Source of the DNA: Lentzea nigeriaca
GTDB taxonomy: Bacteria > Actinomycetota > Actinomycetes > Mycobacteriales > Pseudonocardiaceae
Length of the DNA stretch: 64,000 bases
Direction: 5' to 3'
Assembly: GCF_016907955.1 (NCBI RefSeq)
Contig: NZ_JAFBCX010000001.1
Location: 1,178,001-1,242,000 of the forward strand
A model generated the notes under the pieces. It searched no databases. It was not told where the DNA came from and saw only the letters and a program-made list of their open reading frames with translations. Below, in pieces: positions 58,379 through 64,000 of the stretch. Within the stretch, counting starts at the first letter, position 1, and each line of letters begins with the position of its first letter. Both the position numbers and the translations under genes were made by a program.

Positions 58379-60288
58379 CGGGTGACCTCCTGGGGGATGT
58401 CGATCGAACTGATGTCGATCGGCGCGGTCTCGGAGTCGAGCTGGGCCAGCATTGCCCGGACGCTGCGCAGGCAGAGGGCGGCGACGGTGAGCGTCACGTT
58501 GGACGTGCTCACGGTCGGCATGCTGCCCCCGCCGACCAGGTAGAGGTTCTGGTGGTCCCAGCTGCGCTGGTCCGCGTTCACGACCGAGCTCGACGGGTCG
58601 CTGCCCATCATGTGCGTGCCGGCGAGATGGTTGCCGCCGCGGATCTCGTACCCCTCGCCGGCGTAGACGGCGTAGCCCCAGAAGTCCGGGTCGTACTGGG
58701 TGTGGTCCTCGGCGCCGAGGCGGGCGAAGATCCGTTTCGACAGCTGCCGGGCGTACGCCACGCCCCGCATCGTGTAGTCGGGGATGTCGTAGGTGAGGAT
58801 GGGCCGCATGTTCCCGAGGTGGTCGGTGAAGGCCGGGTCCACCGTGATCCGGTTGCTCGGGTTGGCAGGGACCTCGACCATGAACGCCAGCTGCAGCTGG
58901 CGGGACACCCGGTCCACCAGGCCCTGGCGGAGGGACTCGCCGTAGCGGCCACCGGCGTCGACCAGGTCGATCAGGTCGGTCATCGGCGCCCCTCGGGCCC
59001 AGCCCCAGCCGTCGTTGTGGATGTCGACGCTGAACGCCGCCTGACGGCGGCGGAAGCTGCCCCCGCGCAGATCGGTGATGCCGCCGGTGCAGTTCGTGCC
59101 GCGGAAGGTGCCGGCCACCTCCGGTAGCAGGCCCCACGCCAGCAGATAGGCGTGGTCCATGAAGTTCCGCCCCATCAGGCCGCTCGCGCCGCGCAGGCCC
59201 GAGGCGAGCATCAGCCGCGGGTTCTCCACGGCGTTGGCGGCCAGGACGAACAGCCGGCCCCGTGCCTTCACGGTGGTGAAGTCGGTGCTGTCGGGCTTGT
59301 CGTAGCGGCGGTACTCGATCTCGGTCACCCGGCCGGTCTGCTCGTCGATGTGCACCTTGTAGGCCACCGCCTGGGCCACCAGGTCGACCCGGCCGCTCTG
59401 GAGAGCCACCGCGAGGGTCTTGCCGGCGTGGTACTTGGCCTGCACCGGGCAGATGGGAACGCAGTTGTTGTTGCCCTGGCACCGTTCGCCGACCTCGACC
59501 TGGTAGGTGCTCACCGCTCCCCGCGGCACGTAACCGTTCCCGTTGTCGTAGGCGGGGTTCGGTATCCCGTTGCGCCCCTGTGGCCACGGCCGGACCCGCA
59601 GCTCTCGCCTGTCCCCGTCGAGCTCGACCGGCATCCCGTCGACGTCACGGGCGACCATCTGGTCCAGGTAGGACAGTGGCAGGCCCTTCATCGGGAACAC
59701 GTACCCCTCGTCGAACGTGATCCCAAGGTAGGCCTGGTCCTCCACGTCGGCGGAGACGCCGATCTCGCGTTCGGCCTCGTTGTAGTACGGGGCGAGGTCT
59801 TCGTAGGTGAGCGGCCAGTCGGTCCCTTCACCGTAGAGCGTGCGCATCTGGAAGTCCTCGGGCAGCATGCGAGGCGTCTTGGCCTCCCAGTGCATGGTGG
59901 TGCCGCCGAGAACCCTCGTGTAGGTGGTGTCCGTGGCGAACGGTCCACTTTGGACGATGTAGGCCGAGGAGTCGGGCACACCGGGGAAGATTCGCCGTGC
60001 GTCGGTACCGCGGGGCATCGGCGCGTTGGCGACGACCGGGTAGGGGGCCTGGTTGTCCTTGCTGGTAGCCGAGTAGAAGCGGTCGAGGTAGCCCTCGTAG
60101 CCCCGCAGAGTGAGGTCCTCGGCCGAGCCTGCTTCGAGAACCAGCACGGTCTTGCCTGCCTCGCTCAGCCGCGAGGCGATGATGGCGCCGGCGATGCCGC
60201 CGCCGACGATGACCGCGTCGTAGAGAACTTCGGCCGCCGCCGCGGGGTCCGTGCGCCTTGCCGCCCCCTCGGGGAACTTGACGTACAT
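58375..60288 (-). CDS. GMC-family FAD oxidoreductase, glucoside/gluconate dehydrogenase type
   Basis: Large flavoprotein of 637 residues. FAD motif AVIVGGGIAGAIIASRL (25-41); the GMC block VLGGTTMHWEAKTPRML; a Cys cluster CQGNNNCVPICPVQAKY that in sugar dehydrogenases of this type binds an iron-sulfur centre or is structural; and the C-terminal HLAGTHMMGSDP with the catalytic His. Together with the small subunit it should oxidise a sugar hydroxyl (C2 or C3) of a free sugar or glycoside. No signal peptide, so cytoplasmic. The start directly follows the GH15 stop (TAG then ATG). Confidence 0.92.
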   Translation of the reverse strand: MYVKFPEGAARRTDPAAAAEVLYDAVIVGGGIAGAIIASRLSEAGKTVLVLEAGSAEDLTLRGYEGYLDRFYSATSKDNQAPYPVVANAPMPRGTDARRIFPGVPDSSAYIVQSGPFATDTTYTRVLGGTTMHWEAKTPRMLPEDFQMRTLYGEGTDWPLTYEDLAPYYNEAEREIGVSADVEDQAYLGITFDEGYVFPMKGLPLSYLDQMVARDVDGMPVELDGDRRELRVRPWPQGRNGIPNPAYDNGNGYVPRGAVSTYQVEVGERCQGNNNCVPICPVQAKYHAGKTLAVALQSGRVDLVAQAVAYKVHIDEQTGRVTEIEYRRYDKPDSTDFTTVKARGRLFVLAANAVENPRLMLASGLRGASGLMGRNFMDHAYLLAWGLLPEVAGTFRGTNCTGGITDLRGGSFRRRQAAFSVDIHNDGWGWARGAPMTDLIDLVDAGGRYGESLRQGLVDRVSRQLQLAFMVEVPANPSNRITVDPAFTDHLGNMRPILTYDIPDYTMRGVAYARQLSKRIFARLGAEDHTQYDPDFWGYAVYAGEGYEIRGGNHLAGTHMMGSDPSSSVVNADQRSWDHQNLYLVGGGSMPTVSTSNVTLTVAALCLRSVRAMLAQLDSETAPIDISSIDIPQEVTR

Positions 60289-61719
60289 CTACACGGCCTC
60301 CGTCCTGGCTCGCATGGCGGACAGGTAGGCGGCGTAGCTCCACGTCAGGTTGTGCACACTGCGCTCGTAACCGGTCCAACCGTCGAACTGCTCGGAGAGC
60401 TCCAGGTTGTCGCTGTGGTAGACGACGGCCCGCACCATCGCGTCACCAGTCGCCACGAGTGCGGCGGCGGCTGCCGCGGGGGCCGTCGACGCGTCGACGC
60501 CGGACTGGGCGAAGAAGGGCGCGGACAGGTCGTCCACGGGTACCTTGCCGCTCGACCTGATCACGGACGCCAGCTTGTAGTGCAGCTCGGCGACGTTGCA
60601 GGTGGAGAGGACCCAGGGGTGGCCGCCGAGCACCGGGTGCGCGGTGTCACCGTTGTAGACGTCGCCGGGGTAGCGGCCGAACATCGGCCCGATGCCGAAC
60701 TGTTCCTTGTCCACCTTGTTGATCGGGTAGAAGGCGATGCCGCCCTCCTCCCACTGCGAGCGCAGCTGGGCCGCCGTGGCGAGCAGCTTGGTGTCGGTGA
60801 CGGGAACGGCGCCGTAAATGGCCGCCTGAACGATGTCGATGTTCGGGTCGTAACCGCTGACGACCGGATTCTGCGGAGATGGCTTGGCTCCGGCACCGCG
60901 GTCGGCCATCACGCTCACGTACTTGCTGCCGTCCCAGTGGTCGGCGAGGGCCTGACGCAGCCACTTGATGGCGGGCCGCAATCCGGCCGGCTTGTCGATA
61001 CCGGCGATGGCAGAGGCCTGGATCTCCTCGAAGCAGCGCAACTGGGCGGACCGGGCGAAGAAGCTGAACCCGCTGTGCTCCTCCCACAGGTTCGTCGTGG
61101 GTTCCTGGTAGACACCGAGGAGGAAGGCCACGTTCGCGTTCACCAGGTCGACCGCCCGCTTCTGCGTGCCCGGATCGAGCTGGTCGAAGGCCGCCAGAAT
61201 GGTGATCGACTGCAGAGCCGGGCCGTCGTTCTGCTCGGTCCACGGACGGGCGTCGCCGGCGATCGTGAAGCACGCGTGTCCCTTGGTCCACGGCGGCTGC
61301 GCGTTGGAGTGGCAGAGGTCGGCGAACGTCACGTAGTCGTTGAGCGTCTGCACCGACCCGCCGGGGCGGGTCGGCATGCCGGCCTTGACCACCTCCATGG
61401 CCGCGATGGCCCCGTCGCGCACCCAGTTGAAGACGTAGTCCTCGTCGGTGCCTGGGGTCTCCGCGGGAAAGGACGGCGCGGCGATGACGCAACCCGGCTT
61501 CGAGTCGCGGGAAACGTCGCCAGGAAACTGGGGATCGCTGAAGGTGAAGCCGTCGCTGGCGATGTTGCGGAACATGAACGTGTACATGATCGGCACGAGC
61601 GACGTGAGATCGACCGCTCCCGGAGCAATGGAGTTCTGGACGCTCGCACGTGTTCGGGAGGTGTCGGTCGGCCTGTTCGTGCGGGCAGGCTTGTTGGGCG
61701 TGGTGCTGGACTCGACCAT
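60289..61719 (-). CDS. glucoamylase-like glycoside hydrolase family 15
   Basis: First gene of the operon; 476 residues forming one alpha/alpha toroid. GH15 blocks: DEDYVFNWVRDGAIA, ARPWTEQNDGPALQ, the general acid in NLWEEHSGFSFF (E213) and the base in LSEQFDGWTGY (E443). It inverts and releases beta-D-glucose from alpha-glucans or alpha-glucosides. No signal peptide is visible, and the first ~35 residues are Thr/Arg/Pro-rich and disordered, so it is probably intracellular, which is unusual and suggests a small imported or internal glucoside substrate. Confidence 0.92.
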   Translation of the reverse strand: MVESSTTPNKPARTNRPTDTSRTRASVQNSIAPGAVDLTSLVPIMYTFMFRNIASDGFTFSDPQFPGDVSRDSKPGCVIAAPSFPAETPGTDEDYVFNWVRDGAIAAMEVVKAGMPTRPGGSVQTLNDYVTFADLCHSNAQPPWTKGHACFTIAGDARPWTEQNDGPALQSITILAAFDQLDPGTQKRAVDLVNANVAFLLGVYQEPTTNLWEEHSGFSFFARSAQLRCFEEIQASAIAGIDKPAGLRPAIKWLRQALADHWDGSKYVSVMADRGAGAKPSPQNPVVSGYDPNIDIVQAAIYGAVPVTDTKLLATAAQLRSQWEEGGIAFYPINKVDKEQFGIGPMFGRYPGDVYNGDTAHPVLGGHPWVLSTCNVAELHYKLASVIRSSGKVPVDDLSAPFFAQSGVDASTAPAAAAAALVATGDAMVRAVVYHSDNLELSEQFDGWTGYERSVHNLTWSYAAYLSAMRARTEAV

Positions 61720-62198
61720 TGCTGGACTCCGTTGTCTTCAGCGCGGATTTGTCGGAACGGCGAGCGGCGAGCTGTGTCGAGCCGCAGTCGATGAAGTGGA
61801 CTTCCTTCGGGTCGATCGCAACCATCACCCCGCCGGACCCTGAACGCCGAGACCGCTGACCGGCAACCACACCATCGGATGGACTACCTGGACACTTGAT
61901 GGTGTGGAGACGAACTCGAACGACGTAATAACGAGCCAAGAAATCGGCTGTCCGTCCGACTTCGTTCGAAACAAAAGCCGCCCGGAAATGCCTTCGCAGT
62001 CGCGCTGAACAGCCGCTGTCGCGTGTGGTGGCGGCGCGCTCACTCGCTGTCAAATCCTCGCCGGTTACGGTGTCACTGAGTATTCGGTCGAGCACGGAAC
62101 GAAAGGGTTTTCATGTTTTGGTCAGATTCCGGTCCGTGCGTCCGCTGTGGAAGGTGACGGCAATACCGGCCGCAGAGACCACGTAGGAGACGTCGCCA
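61720..62198. other. 479-bp divergent promoter region
   Basis: Separates the minus-strand GH15 operon from the plus-strand sigma factor gene. It is less GC-rich than its flanks around 61900-62100. No frame gives a recognisable protein and I see no strong palindrome. It must hold promoters in both directions; the sigma factor may control one of them. Confidence 0.5.
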
Positions 62199-62819
62199 AT
62201 GACCATCGACGGGGAAGCCGCGCCCGCCACCACGGTCGACTCGCACGCATCGATCGAGAGCCGGTCTCGGGACGACGTGAGTGCCGAGGTGACCGCGGCC
62301 GCCGACGGAGACCGCCGGGCGATCGAGCGTCTGCTGGCGAGCATCCGGCCACTGGTGGTGCGGTATTGCCGGGCCCGAGTGGGCAGGCAGGAGCGATCCT
62401 TCGTGACGGCGGACGACGTGGCGCAGGAGGTGTGCATCGCGGTGCTCACGGCGTTGCCCAGGTACCGCCGCGAGGAACGGCCGTTCATGGCGCTCGTGTA
62501 CGGCATCGCGGCGCACAAGGTCGCCGATGCGCATCGGGCCGCGGCCAGGAACCGCTGCGAACTGGTCTCCGAGGTTCCTGAAACCCCTGGGACCATGGAG
62601 GGGCCGGAACAGCGGGCTTTGCACGGTGAGTTCTCCGAACGGATGGCTCGGCTGCTGCGGGTCCTCCCGGAGAGGCACCGGGAGATCGTCGTGTTGCGGG
62701 TGGTCGTGGGGCTGTCGGCGGAGGAGACCGCCGAGGCGGTCGGATCGACGCCGGGTGCGGTCCGGGTCGTGCAACACCGCGCGTTGGCCCGGCTGCGGAG
62801 GACGTTGACCGGAGTGTGA
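62199..62819 (+). CDS. ECF sigma factor, ShbA/SigD type
   Basis: Sigma factor of 206 residues. Region 2 has LVVRYCRARVGR and VTADDVAQEVCIAVLTALPR, with YRREERPFMALVYGIAAHKV, matching the ShbA (Streptomyces) and SigD (Mycobacterium) group. Region 4 has LPERHREIVVLRVVVGLSAE and STPGAVRVVQHRALARLRR. AGGAG lies eight bases before the ATG. In streptomycetes ShbA drives the principal sigma gene hrdB; here no such gene is near, and the anti-sigma factor RsdA is also not adjacent. Convergent with the hydrolase gene, 21 bases apart. Confidence 0.92.
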   Translation: MTIDGEAAPATTVDSHASIESRSRDDVSAEVTAAADGDRRAIERLLASIRPLVVRYCRARVGRQERSFVTADDVAQEVCIAVLTALPRYRREERPFMALVYGIAAHKVADAHRAAARNRCELVSEVPETPGTMEGPEQRALHGEFSERMARLLRVLPERHREIVVLRVVVGLSAEETAEAVGSTPGAVRVVQHRALARLRRTLTGV

Positions 62820-62840
62820 GGACGTGAGGTCCGGTCGCGG

Positions 62841-63848
62841 TCAGGCGCCGCTGGGGTGGGCGGCTCGATGCACCGCCTCGAGGACTTCCGGTGCGACGTG
62901 CTCGCGCTGGGGCACGTCGAAGTGTCCGGCGCACAGCATCGTGCGCCAGAGGTTGTGGTCGAACTTCGCGGCCGCGGTGCCGGCGTGGAAGTCCGACAGC
63001 AGCGCGACGAATCGCTCTGGGTCGGCCTGGTGGGGAAAGTGCCCCGCACCCCTGAAGATCTCCAGGCGGCTGTGGGGCATGGCCACGTGTGCCAGATCGG
63101 CGTGGTCGGTCGACACGACCCGGTCCCGATCGCCCCACACCAGCAGGGTGGGAGTCCCGAGGAGCAGATAGCTCCGGTCGAGCATGGTGACTGTCTGCCC
63201 ACGCCAGTCGACCGCGGATCGCAGAGTCCGCAGGAACGCCAGCCGGCTGGTGTTGTCGGCCAGCGAGCGGAACCGCTCCAGGGCGTAGTGGAGATCGGAG
63301 CCGAGTCCGAGACCGCCGATGCAGCGCATGAGCGGGGTGAGCAGCGAGGTGGCCATCAGCACCGGGGCGGCGGTGGCCAGTGAGATGACCAGGTCGGCGC
63401 CGGGAAGGCAGGCCAGCCGGAGCAGCGGGTGCACGTACCTGCCGATGCCGCCGCTGCCGACCAGGACGAGCCGTTCACACCGCTCCGGGAACTGGTAGGC
63501 GAACTGGATCGCCACGCCACCGCCGAGCGAGTGTCCGATCACGGTCGCGTGATCGATGTCCAGCACGGTCAGCAGGTCCCGCATTCCACACGCGTACCCG
63601 GCGACCGAGTAGTCGGCGCTCGGCTTGTCGGAACCTCCGTGGCCGAGCAGGTCCGGTGCGATCACGGTGAAGTGCTCGGCCAGCCTCGGCAGCACGTCCA
63701 GCCACGTAGCCGAGCTGTCGCCGATCCCGTGTATGAACAGCAGGACCGGGCCGCTGCCGGCCATCCTGAACGCACGGCGGTAGCCGTGCACGACGACATG
63801 CCGCAGGCGCAGTTCGCCCTCGGGCGGGCTGGCTGCCGCGTCGCTCAT
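62841..63848 (-). CDS. alpha/beta hydrolase
   Basis: Serine hydrolase of about 335 residues. Oxyanion block LLFIHGIGDSSATW, nucleophile elbow VIGHSLGGGVAIQF (Ser), acid Asp in LVWGDRDRVVS and catalytic His in GAGHFPHQADP. The fold resembles epoxide hydrolases and lactonases. The ATG at 63848 is preferred; the frame opens at a GTG (63878) without a ribosome site. No signal peptide. Substrate unknown. The remaining 150 bases to the window edge show no gene. Confidence 0.9.
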   Translation of the reverse strand: MSDAAASPPEGELRLRHVVVHGYRRAFRMAGSGPVLLFIHGIGDSSATWLDVLPRLAEHFTVIAPDLLGHGGSDKPSADYSVAGYACGMRDLLTVLDIDHATVIGHSLGGGVAIQFAYQFPERCERLVLVGSGGIGRYVHPLLRLACLPGADLVISLATAAPVLMATSLLTPLMRCIGGLGLGSDLHYALERFRSLADNTSRLAFLRTLRSAVDWRGQTVTMLDRSYLLLGTPTLLVWGDRDRVVSTDHADLAHVAMPHSRLEIFRGAGHFPHQADPERFVALLSDFHAGTAAAKFDHNLWRTMLCAGHFDVPQREHVAPEVLEAVHRAAHPSGA

Positions 63849-64000
63849 GCTCTCGTCGGCCTTCGTCAGGTTGGTCACCGCGATGACGGGACGGCTGACC
63901 TGCCGTCCGTGTCCAGGCCTTCCATTTTGCAGGCAGACGCGACAATCCGGTCTTGTGGTGTATCACCCGCTCGGCTGAACATCCTGCGTAGAGTTCAGTG

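Noticed and set aside
57269-60288. Bis-indole (violacein/rebeccamycin-like) biosynthesis suggested by the VioB-like domain
   Set aside because: There is no tryptophan oxidase, no haem VioB half and no indole-tailoring enzyme; the neighbours are sugar enzymes.
59152-61794. 880-codon plus-strand frame
   Set aside because: Antisense of the GMC and GH15 genes. Its protein is Val/Gly/Arg/His-rich, typical of a mirror frame in GC-rich DNA.
1-64000. tRNA, rRNA, CRISPR arrays, integrase or phage genes
   Set aside because: No cloverleaf-like tRNA, rRNA block, regularly spaced repeats or recombinase proteins were seen on reading both strands.

Overview
This is a 64 kb stretch of very GC-rich DNA. Start codons are often GTG, neighbouring genes often overlap by ATGA or GTGA, and the window is full of secreted hydrolases, LacI, LuxR and ECF regulators and MFS pumps. 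This fits a filamentous actinomycete, most likely of the Pseudonocardiaceae (Lentzea, Saccharothrix or Amycolatopsis type); that placement is inferred. I see no rRNA, tRNA, CRISPR array, transposase or phage gene, so the window looks like accessory-rich chromosome.

Layout. 1-1930: 3' end of a MalFGK-type sugar ABC operon. 2116-5219: a coupled RraA-like / double-AsnC regulator / drug efflux operon. 5317-11783: mixed single genes (TIR-like membrane protein, DinB, PEP-mutase-like, SigG-type ECF sigma, P-loop kinase, MFS, esterase). 12074-17444: a sugar-binding lipoprotein, a GH42 beta-galactosidase, a LacI repressor with a perfect 18-bp operator candidate, and an MBL hydrolase. 17445-20583: efflux, SMI1/KNR4 and a frameshifted methyltransferase. 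20715-30530: a polysaccharide-degrading island (GH27 with lectin tail, deacetylase-like membrane protein, two GH12 proteins, a large metalloprotease, an expansin-like protein). Two of its genes carry perfect CebR-type boxes (TGGGAGCGCTCCCA), placing them in a cellulose regulon.

31076-49511 is the most interesting part. A minus-strand operon of 14 genes, nearly all overlapping or a few bases apart, encodes a PelF-type glycosyltransferase, two further GT4 enzymes, a polyprenyl-phosphate sugar transferase, a polytopic membrane protein, a nucleotide-sugar pathway (nucleotidyltransferase, 4,6-dehydratase, SDR), a CE18/Agd3-like deacetylase, a CE4 deacetylase, a spherulin-4 (Sph3/GH135-like) protein, a GH114 endo-galactosaminidase-like lipoprotein, an ATP-grasp ligase, a flavoprotein and an atypical LuxR regulator. 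A divergent kinase/regulator pair sits at its head. The set mirrors both the bacterial Pel machinery and the fungal galactosaminogalactan cluster (uge3, sph3, ega3, agd3, gtb3). I infer a system for making, trimming and deacetylating an amino-sugar exopolysaccharide.

49583-52045: a secreted ricin-type lectin, a membrane protein and a deletion scar joining two broken genes. 52203-61719: a second long coupled minus-strand operon with a GH15 glucoamylase-like enzyme, a GMC oxidoreductase with a dehydrogenase small subunit, a VioB-like ferritin-fold protein, two TIM-barrel sugar isomerase/dehydratase-like enzymes (one IolE-like), an MBL hydrolase and a ThDP decarboxylase. It looks like an oxidise-then-eliminate sugar pathway, not one of the textbook operons. 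62199-63848: a ShbA/SigD-type ECF sigma factor and a convergent alpha/beta hydrolase.
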